DNA of 20,376 nucleotides from the NCBI GenBank assembly GCA_045801465.1, contig JBJMSU010000228.1, positions 1-20,376 of the forward strand, given 5' to 3'. Shown piece after piece: positions 8,265 through 15,624 of the stretch (its first letter is position 1; each line of letters begins with the position of its first letter). The position numbers were made by a program, and so were the translations under genes. The notes beneath the pieces are model-generated. The model was given only the letters and a program-made list of their open reading frames with translations. It did no database searches and was not told the origin of the DNA. The stretch comes from DATFWC01 sp045801465 (GTDB lineage Bacteria > Pseudomonadota > Alphaproteobacteria > Rhizobiales > Xanthobacteraceae).

Positions 8265-9410
8265 ATGGGCCGGTTCGGTTGGAATTCCGATATCGCTCGT
8301 TACTCCGCAGTTTCTCGCTTCGTCCGTCCGGAGATTACGGTGGAAGATCTTTGCTTCAACGACCGGGCCGCATTCACCCGATGGGTCACGAGCGAGGGAT
8401 TGCTGCGCGAGCCGTTCGTGGTCGTCGACGTCGGGGTGCAGGGCGGCGCCAATGTGCGCTGGGACATCTTGGGCGACTATCTGATATTGCATGGTTTCGA
8501 TGCCATTGCGGAAGTCGTCGCCGGCTTGAAGGAACGCAATGCCGGCCGGCCCAACCGGCATTTTCACAACATCGCGCTCGGTGCCTCCGATGGGGAGCGC
8601 GATTTCTATTTCAACCCGGCGAATCCGTTCTCGAGCTCGATGTTCCAGCAGGGCGAAAGCCGATTTGGCGGCCAACCGCGCGCGCAGGTGCGCAAAGTTC
8701 CGGTGCGCCGCCTCGACGGCCTGCTTGCCGAAGGGGTGATCCCCCGCTGCGATTTCCTCAAAGTGGACGTCGAGGGATTCGAGAAGGACGTCTTCCAGGG
8801 CGCGCGGGACCTGCTGGCGGCCGGCGTGCTCGGCGTCGAGACGGAGACGAGCTTCGGCATCAGCCCTGCGTATCCCAAGGGCCATTTCGCCACCATCGCC
8901 GAGATCGTGCTCGAGCACCATCTCCTGCTGTTCGATCTCGGCTTCAACCGCCTGCCGCGCGCCAGCTTTCAGCGCGCGCTGATGCGCAAAGGACTCGCCG
9001 TCGATGGCGGACACAACATGCTGGGGCGGCCGGGGACCTTCAACGTCCTGTTCTGTCGCGACCTCATCGATGAGACCGACCACGCGGAGAACTACACGAC
9101 GCCGTGTCGTGCCGTCAGCGTCGACCACATGATCAAGGTCATGATCATCCTGGAATTGCACGGCCTGAACGATATCGCCCTCGACACCGCCGAGCGCTTC
9201 GCCGAGAAGCTCGGGTCGCGGCTCGATGTGGAGCGCGCGATCGATCTTCTTGCCGATCCCGGATGCCGACATGCGGATGCGGTCACGGATCTCCAGCGCC
9301 TGCAGGACCGCCTGCGCGACTTCGAGGAATCGACGAGCTGGCGGCTCACCGCGCCGTTGCGCGGCCTGAAACGCGCGCTTGACGGTATTCGCGCCCTCGC
9401 CGGACGTTGA
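8265..9410 (+). CDS. FkbM-family SAM-dependent methyltransferase
   Basis: FkbM-type enzymes O-methylate sugars or polyketides using S-adenosylmethionine; the substrate here is unknown. The 381-aa protein has the SAM-binding segment VVVDVGVQGGAN (about 52-63) and the characteristic CDFLKVDVEGFEKDVFQGA (about 162-180). The second strand ends in GFDA where many relatives have FEP. Residues about 335-381 form a charged, probably helical tail (LQRLQDRLRDFEE) ending in STSWRLTAPLRGLKRAL, a short motif seen at the ends of many polysaccharide-pathway glycosyltransferases. No signal peptide or membrane segment is visible. The ATG lacks a strong ribosome site. It stands alone, divergent from mdh and convergent with zapE, so it is probably its own unit. 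Surface glycan modification is the likeliest role, by inference. Confidence 0.85.
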   Translation: MGRFGWNSDIARYSAVSRFVRPEITVEDLCFNDRAAFTRWVTSEGLLREPFVVVDVGVQGGANVRWDILGDYLILHGFDAIAEVVAGLKERNAGRPNRHFHNIALGASDGERDFYFNPANPFSSSMFQQGESRFGGQPRAQVRKVPVRRLDGLLAEGVIPRCDFLKVDVEGFEKDVFQGARDLLAAGVLGVETETSFGISPAYPKGHFATIAEIVLEHHLLLFDLGFNRLPRASFQRALMRKGLAVDGGHNMLGRPGTFNVLFCRDLIDETDHAENYTTPCRAVSVDHMIKVMIILELHGLNDIALDTAERFAEKLGSRLDVERAIDLLADPGCRHADAVTDLQRLQDRLRDFEESTSWRLTAPLRGLKRALDGIRALAGR

Positions 9411-9420
9411 CGCCCTTGTC

Positions 9421-9453
9421 ATGGCCGGGCTTGTCCGGGCTTGTCCCGGCCAT
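9421..9453. repeat. Extragenic inverted repeat (GGCCGGG family), copy 1
   Basis: ATGGCCGGG (9421-9429) pairs perfectly with CCCGGCCAT (9445-9453). The loop carries a tandem duplication of CCGGGCTTGT (9425-9434 and 9435-9444). The related copy at 16961-17009 is in the opposite orientation. It lies 10 nt after the fkbM-like stop. Confidence 0.8.
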
Positions 9454-9493
9454 CCCGCTTAGTTTTCACACCGCCTTCCCCGCCTAAGCGAGA

Positions 9494-9514
9494 TTGCCGG
9501 GACGAGCCCGGCAA
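9494..9514. terminator. Stem-loop between convergent genes, possible bidirectional terminator
   Basis: TTGCCGGG (9494-9501) and CCCGGCAA (9507-9514) form a perfect 8-bp stem with a 5-nt loop between the convergent methyltransferase and zapE genes. No T-run follows on either strand, so termination is inferred from position and stem strength. It may equally be part of the dispersed repeat next to it. Confidence 0.4.
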
Positions 9515-9551
9515 CGACGACGCGGTGAGTCAGCGTGCAAAACCGCTGATC

Positions 9552-10721
9552 TCACGTTTCGGCGATCCCGCGCGTCAGGTCGGTGGCGCGCCGGCCGTGC
9601 GGCAGGCCCAGATAGGCTTGCGACCGCATCTCGATCAGGCGCGAGGCGGTGCGGCGAAACTCCAGCGCCTCGAAACCTTCGCTCGCCTGGTACAGCGCAT
9701 CCGGCTCCGCTTCGGCGGAGGCGACGAGCTTCACGGCGCGGTCGTAGAGCGTATCGACAAGAATGATGAAACGCTTGGCTTCGTTGCGTTGCGCATGGCC
9801 CATGACGGGGATGCGGTCGAGCAGGATAGTGTGGAATTCGTGCGCAATGCGCAGGTAGTCGCTGGCCGCAAAGGGCTGCCCGCACAGTTGATGGAACGTG
9901 AAGCGGGCCACGCCGCGGGCCGCCTGCGGCACGCGAATGGTGCGCCCCTTCACGGCGAGGTCGCGCGGCTCGCCGGCGAAGGCGCCGGTCAGTCGCTCCC
10001 ACGCCATGTCGAGCGCAACCTCGGCGCTTTCGTCGGGAGGCACATACCAGACCGGCACGCCCGACAGCTTCTCCAGGCGAAAATCGACGCGCGCCGTCAG
10101 CCGCACCACCTCCATGCGTTCCTTGAGGAGGTCGAGGAACGGCAGGAACAGGTCACGGTTGAGACCGTCCTTGTACAGTTGGTCGGGCGGCACGTTGGAG
10201 GTCGCGACCACTACTACGCCGTGTTCGAACAGCCGCGCGAACAGGCGCCCGAGAATCATCGCATCGGCGATGTCGGTGACGTGGAACTCGTCGAAGCACA
10301 ACAGCCACGATTCCTCGGCCAGCGCGGCCGCCAGCGGGGCGATCGGATCGTCGCCCTTGACCTCGCCGCGTTTGAGTTGCTGGCGCCATTGGTGGACGCG
10401 TTCGTGCACCTCGAGCATGAATTCGTGAAAATGGGTGCGGCGCTTGCGAACGACAGGGCTCGCGGCGAAGAACAGGTCCATCAGCATGGTCTTGCCGCGG
10501 CCGACATCGCCGAAAATGTAGAGGCCCTTGGGCGGCCCGGCGCCGTTCTCGCTGCGGCCGAACATCCAGCCCAGGGCGGAGGACTTGCGCGCCAGCCGAT
10601 GCTCGCCGAGGCGCGCATTGAGGCGCGTGAGGCGAGCCGCGACGGCTTCCTGTGCCGCATCGCGCTCGATCTCCCCGGCTGCGACGAGGGCAGCGTAACG
10701 GTCGCTGACGGTATCGGGCAT
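9552..10721 (-). CDS. zapE: Cell division protein ZapE (AFG1/LACE1-like P-loop ATPase)
   Basis: ZapE is an ATPase of the AFG1 family; in E. coli it acts at the division site, and relatives in mitochondria act in protein quality control. The 389-aa frame from ATG 10721 (MPDTVSDRYAALVAAGEI) has GPPKGLYIFGDVGRGKTML with Walker A GDVGRGKT at 71-78. The family's THFHEFM segment is about 96-102, and Walker B is LLCFDEFHVTD, with FDE at 143-145. VVATSNVPPDQLYKDGLNR follows. An upstream in-frame extension to 11213 runs antisense-like through sdhB and has no family similarity. No clear ribosome site precedes the ATG. It is 109 nt downstream of sdhB on the same strand and may share its transcript. Confidence 0.93.
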   Translation of the reverse strand: MPDTVSDRYAALVAAGEIERDAAQEAVAARLTRLNARLGEHRLARKSSALGWMFGRSENGAGPPKGLYIFGDVGRGKTMLMDLFFAASPVVRKRRTHFHEFMLEVHERVHQWRQQLKRGEVKGDDPIAPLAAALAEESWLLCFDEFHVTDIADAMILGRLFARLFEHGVVVVATSNVPPDQLYKDGLNRDLFLPFLDLLKERMEVVRLTARVDFRLEKLSGVPVWYVPPDESAEVALDMAWERLTGAFAGEPRDLAVKGRTIRVPQAARGVARFTFHQLCGQPFAASDYLRIAHEFHTILLDRIPVMGHAQRNEAKRFIILVDTLYDRAVKLVASAEAEPDALYQASEGFEALEFRRTASRLIEMRSQAYLGLPHGRRATDLTRGIAET

Positions 10722-10830
10722 GAAGCGGATGAGAGGGACCGTGGAGGAAGAGGTCACGCGGATCCTAGGACCAGCAATTGCCGATGGTGCTAGCGGCCTC
10801 GCGCCCGTCACGGCAAGGCTGAGACGCGGT

Positions 10831-11610
10831 TCACACCTTCCGGTCCACCATGGCCTTCTTGATCTCGGCGATGGCCTTCGCGGGGTTGAGGTGCTTGGGG
10901 CAGGCCTTGGAGCAGTTGAGGATGGTGTGGCAGCGGTAGAGCCGGAACGGGTCTTCGAGATGGTCGAGCCGGTCGCCGGTCGCTTCGTCGCGCGAATCCT
11001 TGATCCAGCGCTGCGCCTGCAGCAGCACCGCGGGGCCGAGATAGCGCTCGGGATTCCACCAGTAGCTCGGGCATGACGTGCTGCAGCAGGCGCACAGGAT
11101 GCATTCGTAGAGGCCGTCGAGCTTGGCGCGATCCTCGCGGCTCTGCCGCCATTCCTTCTCGGGCGTCGGCGAGGCGGTGTGCAGCCACGGTTCGATCGCG
11201 GCGTACTGCGCATAGAAGTTCGTCATGTCCGGCACGAGATCCTTCACCACCGGCTGGTGCGGCAAGGGATAGACCTTCACGGGCCCTTGGATCTCGGCCA
11301 TCGATTTCGTACAGGCGAGCGTATTGGTGCCGTCGATGTTCATCGCGCACGAGCCGCACACGCCTTCGCGGCAGGAGCGGCGGAAGGTGAGCGTCGGGTC
11401 GACGTTGGTCTTGATCCAGATGAGCGCGTCGAGAACCATCGGCGGGCAATCGTCGCAATCGACATAGTAGGTGTCGAGGCGCGGATTCTTGCCGTCCTCC
11501 GGATTCCACCGATAGATGCGGTATTCCCGGACATTGTCGGCGGCGTCGGGCCGCGGCCAGGTCTTGCCCTCGGTGACCCGGGAATTCTTCGGCAGCGTGA
11601 ATTCGACCAT
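10831..11610 (-). CDS. sdhB: Succinate dehydrogenase iron-sulfur subunit
   Basis: SdhB passes electrons from the flavin of SdhA to quinone through three iron-sulfur clusters on the cytoplasmic face of the membrane. It is 259 aa. The 2Fe-2S ligands are C80, C85, C88 and C100 (SCREGVCGSC...LAC). The 4Fe-4S ligands are C170, C173, C176 and C237. The 3Fe-4S ligands are C180, C227 and C233. The spacing matches the E. coli protein with a constant offset of 21. The ATG lies 2 nt after the sdhA stop, so the two are tightly coupled. All ligands are present, so the subunit should be functional. Confidence 0.98.
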   Translation of the reverse strand: MVEFTLPKNSRVTEGKTWPRPDAADNVREYRIYRWNPEDGKNPRLDTYYVDCDDCPPMVLDALIWIKTNVDPTLTFRRSCREGVCGSCAMNIDGTNTLACTKSMAEIQGPVKVYPLPHQPVVKDLVPDMTNFYAQYAAIEPWLHTASPTPEKEWRQSREDRAKLDGLYECILCACCSTSCPSYWWNPERYLGPAVLLQAQRWIKDSRDEATGDRLDHLEDPFRLYRCHTILNCSKACPKHLNPAKAIAEIKKAMVDRKV

Positions 11611-11612
11611 GG

Positions 11613-13442
11613 TCAGTACACCCGCGCCTTCGGCTCGATATAGGAGACGTCGTTGCTGAGCGTGTAGGTGTGCACCGGGCGATAATCGAGCGTCACCGTT
11701 CCGGTCGTGCGGTCCATCCACGCCAGCGTGTGCTTCATCCAGTCCTTGTCGTCGCGGTCGGGGAAGTCCTCGCGCGCGTGCGCGCCGCGGCTTTCGGTCC
11801 GGTTCAACGCCGAATCCATCGTCACCACGGCCTGCGCCAGCAGATTGTCGAGCTCCAGCGTCTCCACGAGATCCGAGTTCCAGATGAGCGACCGGTCGGT
11901 GATGCGCAGGTCACCGACCCCGCCGAACACGTCGTGGATGAGCTCGTGCCCTTCCTGCAGCACCTCGCCGGTGCGGAACACCGCGCAATTGGTCTGCATC
12001 ACCTTCTGCATCTTGAGGCGCAGCTGCGCCGTCGGCGTGCCGCCTCCCGCGTTGCGGAACTTGTCGAGCCGGGAGAGCGCGAGGTCGGCGGAATGCTTCG
12101 GCAGCTCCGGCTGGGCATCGCCGGGCGCGACGATCTCGGCGCAGCGCTGCGCCGCCGCGCGTCCGAACACGACGAGGTCGATCAGCGAATTCGACCCGAG
12201 CCGGTTGGCGCCGTGCACCGAGACGCAAGCGGCCTCGCCGAGCGCCATCATCCCCGGGACCACGGAATCGGGATTGCCGTTCTTCTTGGTCAGGACCTCG
12301 CCGTGATAGTTGGTGGCGATGCCGCCCATGTTGTAGTGCACGGTCGGCAGCACCGGGATCGGCTCCTTGGTGACGTCGACGCCGGCGAAGATGCGCGCCG
12401 ACTCGGAGATTCCGGGCAGGCGTTCGGCGATCACCTCGGGATCGAGGTGATCGATGTGCAGGTAGATGTGGTCCTTGTTCTTGCCGACGCCGCGGCCCTC
12501 GCGGATCTCGATCGTCATCGAGCGCGAGACCACGTCGCGCGAGGCAAGGTCCTTGGCGGAGGGGGCATAGCGCTCCATGAAGCGCTCGCCTTCGCTGTTG
12601 ACGAGATAGGCGCCTTCGCCGCGCGCGCCCTCGGTGATCAAGCACCCGGCCGGGTAGATGCCGGTGGGGTGGAACTGGACGAACTCCATATCCTGCAACG
12701 GCAGGCCGGCGCGCAGCACCATGGCATTGCCGTCGCCGGTGCAGGTGTGCGCCGACGTGCAGGAGAAATAGGCGCGACCGTAGCCGCCGGTCGCCAGGAT
12801 GATCATCTGCGAGCGGAAGCGGTGCACGGAGCCGTCCTCGAGGCAGAGCGCGACGACGCCGCGGCAGCGGCCCTCCTCGTCCATGATGAGGTCGATCGCG
12901 AAGTACTCGATGAAGAACTGTGCCGAGTGGCGCAGCGACTGGCCGTACATCGTGTGCAGCATGGCATGGCCGGTGCGGTCGGCCGCCGCGCAGGTGCGCT
13001 GCGCGGTGCCCTTGCCGTAGTGCGTGGTCATGCCGCCGAACGGGCGCTGGTAGATCCTGCCGTCCTCCTTGCGGGAAAACGGCAAACCCCAGTGCTCGAG
13101 CTCGTAGACCGCCTCCGGCGCGTTGCGGCACATGTACTCGATCGCATCCTGGTCGCCGAGCCAGTCGGAGCCCTTGACGGTGTCGTACATGTGCCAGCGC
13201 CAGTCATCCTCGCCCATGTTGCCCAGCGCCGCCGCGATCCCGCCCTGCGCCGCGACGGTGTGCGAACGCGTCGGGAACACCTTGGTGATGCAGGCCGTGC
13301 GCAGGCCCGCTTCGGCGCAGCCGACCACGGCGCGCAGCCCCGAGCCGCCCGCCCCCACGACGACCACGTCGAACGTGTGGTCCTCGATCGGATAGGCGCG
13401 GCCGTTCACCGCCGGAGCGCCGTTCGGGCCGTTCGACGCCAT
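11613..13442 (-). CDS. sdhA: Succinate dehydrogenase flavoprotein subunit
   Basis: SdhA oxidises succinate to fumarate with covalently bound FAD. It is 609 aa. The dinucleotide-binding motif VVVGAGGSGLRA is near 27-38. The FAD-attachment histidine is H61 in RSHTVAAQGG. HPTGIYPAGCLITEGARGEG and VHGANRLGSNSLIDLVVFG are the substrate and flavin segments. The C-terminus HTYTLSNDVSYIEPKARVY is typical of the respiratory enzyme rather than fumarate reductase. It follows sdhD by 4 nt and precedes sdhB by 2 nt. A 599-aa antisense frame is a shadow. Confidence 0.98.
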   Translation of the reverse strand: MASNGPNGAPAVNGRAYPIEDHTFDVVVVGAGGSGLRAVVGCAEAGLRTACITKVFPTRSHTVAAQGGIAAALGNMGEDDWRWHMYDTVKGSDWLGDQDAIEYMCRNAPEAVYELEHWGLPFSRKEDGRIYQRPFGGMTTHYGKGTAQRTCAAADRTGHAMLHTMYGQSLRHSAQFFIEYFAIDLIMDEEGRCRGVVALCLEDGSVHRFRSQMIILATGGYGRAYFSCTSAHTCTGDGNAMVLRAGLPLQDMEFVQFHPTGIYPAGCLITEGARGEGAYLVNSEGERFMERYAPSAKDLASRDVVSRSMTIEIREGRGVGKNKDHIYLHIDHLDPEVIAERLPGISESARIFAGVDVTKEPIPVLPTVHYNMGGIATNYHGEVLTKKNGNPDSVVPGMMALGEAACVSVHGANRLGSNSLIDLVVFGRAAAQRCAEIVAPGDAQPELPKHSADLALSRLDKFRNAGGGTPTAQLRLKMQKVMQTNCAVFRTGEVLQEGHELIHDVFGGVGDLRITDRSLIWNSDLVETLELDNLLAQAVVTMDSALNRTESRGAHAREDFPDRDDKDWMKHTLAWMDRTTGTVTLDYRPVHTYTLSNDVSYIEPKARVY

Positions 13443-13446
13443 GGCC

Positions 13447-13842
13447 TTACACTCCGGAGCTCAGCTTGAGGATCGCATAGGTGGACGTGAGCGCGACCGC
13501 GAAGCCGAAGAACGTGTTGGCCATCAGGGCGAGGTATTTCCACATCTCGTCGTGCACGTAGTCGACGATGATCTCCTGCATCCCGATGCACATGTGGTAG
13601 GCGGTGTTGATGATGAACAGGAGCATCAGGATGGCGACCAGCGGCGAGCCGAGGATCTGCACCGCGCCGGCGTGATTGCGCCCGAGCAGCGCGATGACGA
13701 TGACGATGAAGGCGATCGTCAGCGGCACGCCGGCGACCGAGGTGAGCCGCTGATGCCAGAAGGTCTCGGTGCCGGCGCGCGCGGCGCCCAGGCCGCGGGC
13801 GCGGCCGAGCGGCGTCTTCATGGTGGCGTGTGTGGGGTCCAT
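13447..13842 (-). CDS. sdhD: Succinate dehydrogenase membrane anchor subunit
   Basis: One of the two membrane subunits that hold heme b and the ubiquinone site. It is 131 aa with three hydrophobic segments (about 36-54, 66-84 and 104-125). AYHMCIGMQEIIVDYVHD (81-98) is the family signature: H83 corresponds to the E. coli heme-ligand histidine, and D94-Y95 to the conserved Asp-Tyr at the quinone site. Two ATG codons stand in tandem. The first (13845) overlaps the sdhC TGA. The second (13842) is preferred because GGAG lies 7 nt upstream of it rather than 4. Next comes sdhA, 4 nt on. Confidence 0.93.
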   Translation of the reverse strand: MDPTHATMKTPLGRARGLGAARAGTETFWHQRLTSVAGVPLTIAFIVIVIALLGRNHAGAVQILGSPLVAILMLLFIINTAYHMCIGMQEIIVDYVHDEMWKYLALMANTFFGFAVALTSTYAILKLSSGV

Positions 13843-14252
13843 CATTCCGCTCCGCCCATCACCAGGTAACCGACGATCCAAACGATCAGCGTCAAGCTGA
13901 TCGAACCGGCGATGGTCGCCCGGGCGAGCCATTCGCGTTCGTTCGGGCCGAAGCCGTGGGTGGTGTCCCAGATGAGATGGCGGATCCCGCCGAGCGTATG
14001 GTGGATCAGCCCCCAGGTGAAGCCGAGGAGAACCAGGCGACCGATATAGGTGCCCATGAACCATTGCACCTTGGCATAGGCGTTGGGGCCGGAGACGGCG
14101 GCCATGAGCCACCACACGACCAGCACGATGCCGAAGTAGAGCGCCGCGCCGGTGACGCGGTGGACCCCCGACATCACGTAGGTCAACATGAAGCGGTAGA
14201 TTTGGATGTGCGGCGACAGCGGCCGCGCGACGCGTGCCTTGGTGTCGGCCAT
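13842..14252 (-). CDS. sdhC: Succinate dehydrogenase cytochrome b556 subunit
   Basis: The first gene of sdhCDAB encodes the larger heme b anchor (136 aa). It begins with RPLSPHIQIYR (10-20). S28 and R32 in SGVHRVTG match the ubiquinone-site Ser and Arg of E. coli SdhC. HHTLGGIRHLIWD (84-96) contains heme ligand H85. Three membrane spans are visible, about 33-53, 69-90 and 112-133. The ATG has TTGGAG with 5 nt spacing. The stop overlaps the first possible sdhD ATG. The leader upstream carries a strong hairpin (14311-14331), and the divergent lysR lies beyond it. Confidence 0.96.
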   Translation of the reverse strand: MADTKARVARPLSPHIQIYRFMLTYVMSGVHRVTGAALYFGIVLVVWWLMAAVSGPNAYAKVQWFMGTYIGRLVLLGFTWGLIHHTLGGIRHLIWDTTHGFGPNEREWLARATIAGSISLTLIVWIVGYLVMGGAE

Positions 14253-14310
14253 CGGTGCTCCAATGCTGCTCGAATCGTCCGAGCGTGAACCGGTTCCTAG
14301 ACCATGCGCC

Positions 14311-14331
14311 AGTGCCGCCGAAAGCGGCACT
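14311..14331 (-). promoter_or_regulatory. Perfect hairpin in the probable sdhC leader
   Basis: AGTGCCGC (14311-14318) pairs with GCGGCACT (14324-14331) around a 5-nt loop, 58 nt before the sdhC ATG. If transcription starts upstream of it, the hairpin would be in the sdh mRNA leader. It could influence stability or attenuate transcription; no T-run follows. Confidence 0.45.
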
Positions 14332-14466
14332 CGTACCATGGACTTGCTGGCGCGCCTTTGCTTTCCGAATCCGCTGTCAGAGGGTGCTGCCATGTATCAC
14401 GAACTTCGGAAGCGGGGCACTGGTCTGCCGCAACGCGCCGCAAACCCGATCCCCGGCGTGCCATGC

Positions 14467-14481
14467 TTCGTCCATGACGAA
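14467..14481. promoter_or_regulatory. Candidate LysR operator, dyad 1 (TTCGT-N5-ACGAA)
   Basis: A 15-bp interrupted palindrome, TTCGTCCATGACGAA. It fits the T-N11-A core and TTC-N9-GAA form of LysR-type sites. Its arms are identical to those of dyad 2, whose centre is 65 bp away. Binding is inferred. Confidence 0.5.
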
Positions 14482-14531
14482 ACATGATCACCAGAAAGAT
14501 TGAGCGCAATGCGTCATTGACGTAATGTTCC

Positions 14532-14546
14532 TTCGTGAAGCACGAA
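14532..14546. promoter_or_regulatory. Candidate LysR operator, dyad 2 (TTCGT-N5-ACGAA)
   Basis: TTCGTGAAGCACGAA has the same 5-bp arms as dyad 1. It extends to perfect 9-bp arms over 14529-14549, covering the likely lysR ribosome site (AAGGA, 14545-14549). A regulator bound here would sit just before the preferred lysR start, as expected for autoregulation. Confidence 0.5.
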
Positions 14547-14557
14547 GGATGGCTGCG

Positions 14558-15460
14558 GTGCGCTTCGATCTCGCCGACTTGAGCCTGTTCCGCCACGTGG
14601 TTGAGGCCGGGAGCATCACGCATGGGGCCGAGCGCGCACACCTTGCGCTCGCCGCCGCCTCTACCCGCATCCGCCATATGGAGGAGTCGGTCGGCGCCGC
14701 CCTGCTGGTGCGCGGCCGCCAGGGGGTCACGCCCACCCAGGCGGGCCGCACGCTCTTACAGCACGCGCGCACCATCCTGCGCCAGGCCGAGCGCCTGCGC
14801 GAGGACCTCGGCGCCTACGCGGGCGGGCTCGCCGGCCAGATCCGCGTCCTGTCCAATACCAACGCCCTCACCGAGTTCCTGCCCGAAGCGCTGAGCTCGT
14901 TCCTCTCGGCGCATCCGCATGTGAGCGTCGACCTGGAGGAGCGGCTGAGCGACGAGATTGTCGGCCTCATCGCCGAAGGCGTCGCCGATCTCGGCATCAT
15001 CGCCGGCACCGTCGATGCCGGGTCGCTGGAGACGTTCCCGTTCCGCCGCGACCGCTTCGTGCTCGTGGTGGCGCGCGACCATCCGCTGGCGGAGCGCAGC
15101 AAGATCGCGTTCGCGCAGGTGCTGGAGCACGATTTCGTCGGCCTCGACCGCGCCAGCGCGCTGCAGCGCTTCCTTGCCGACAAGGCGGTGCGCGCCGGCC
15201 AGCCGCTGCGCCTGCGCGTCCAGCTGCGCAGCTTCGATGCCGTGTGCCGGCTGGTCGAATGCAACGTCGGCATCGGCATCGTGCCGGAAACGACGGCGCG
15301 CTGGGCCACCAAGACCATGGCGATCGCAGCCGTCCCGCTCACCGATGCCTGGGCGGTGCGGGATCTCACGATCTGCGTGCGCAGCTTCAAGGAGCTGCCG
15401 ACTCATGCCCGGCAGCTGGTCGAGCACCTGCGCGCCGGCGCCTCCGCGGCAGCTTCGTAG
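14558..15460 (+). CDS. LysR-type transcriptional regulator
   Basis: The 300-aa protein has an N-terminal winged helix-turn-helix (LADLSLFRHVVEAGSITHGAERAHLALAAASTRIRHMEE, quoted in part: helix-turn-helix about 18-37) followed by a periplasmic-binding-protein-like effector domain from about residue 85. The effector is unknown. The GTG at 14558 is preferred: AAGGA lies 8 nt upstream and the product then begins MRFDLADL, close to the family's usual beginning. ATGs at 14525 and 14549 are in frame, but both would place the TTCGT-N5-ACGAA dyad inside or against the coding start, and neither has a good ribosome site. It is divergent from sdhC, so it may control sdhCDAB and itself. Its TAG stop lies inside a palindromic element (15457-15608). 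Confidence 0.9.
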   Translation: MRFDLADLSLFRHVVEAGSITHGAERAHLALAAASTRIRHMEESVGAALLVRGRQGVTPTQAGRTLLQHARTILRQAERLREDLGAYAGGLAGQIRVLSNTNALTEFLPEALSSFLSAHPHVSVDLEERLSDEIVGLIAEGVADLGIIAGTVDAGSLETFPFRRDRFVLVVARDHPLAERSKIAFAQVLEHDFVGLDRASALQRFLADKAVRAGQPLRLRVQLRSFDAVCRLVECNVGIGIVPETTARWATKTMAIAAVPLTDAWAVRDLTICVRSFKELPTHARQLVEHLRAGASAAAS

Positions 15461-15608
15461 GGTGGGTTGAGGCGCGTTGCGAGGCTTGGCAATGGTGTCA
15501 CAGCGCCGCGCGCCAAAACCCACCGTCATCATTTCCCGCTGGTGGGTTTCGGCGCGACTTGCAGCGGTTCCGTTCGTAGGGCGAGCGCGGCGCCTCAACC
15601 TACCCTAC
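15457..15608. repeat. Nested palindromic element at the lysR 3' end
   Basis: The outer 19-bp arms (15457-15475 and 15590-15608, GTAGGGTGGGTTGAGGCGC type) match with one mismatch. The inner 16-bp arms (15509-15524 and 15541-15556, CGCGCCAAAACCCACC type) also have one mismatch, around a 16-nt loop. The left outer arm contains the lysR TAG stop. It lies between convergent lysR and the methyltransferase, so it could also end transcription from both. There is no coding content. Confidence 0.8.
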
Positions 15609-15624
15609 GGCGCCGAGGTGCCGC

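Larger units (their letters stand above)
14253..14557. promoter_or_regulatory. Divergent control region between sdhCDAB and lysR
   Basis: These 305 bases hold no gene. They contain a perfect hairpin in the sdh leader, two dyads with identical TTCGT-N5-ACGAA arms, an isolated ACGAA half-site (14399-14403, followed by TTCG at 14405-14408), and a further dyad CGTCA-T-TGACG (14512-14522). I could not assign convincing -35/-10 pairs for either direction. Confidence 0.6.

Noticed and set aside
8082..9422. 446-aa minus-strand frame opposite the FkbM gene
   Set aside because: The plus strand has clear FkbM motifs; this frame has biased His/Arg/Ala composition only.
10722..11213. N-terminal extension of ZapE
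   Set aside because: The extra residues overlap sdhB in another frame and are Arg/Pro/Ser-rich; family similarity begins near MPDTVSDRY.
11670..13469. 599-aa plus-strand frame opposite sdhA
   Set aside because: Antisense shadow of a strongly conserved enzyme.
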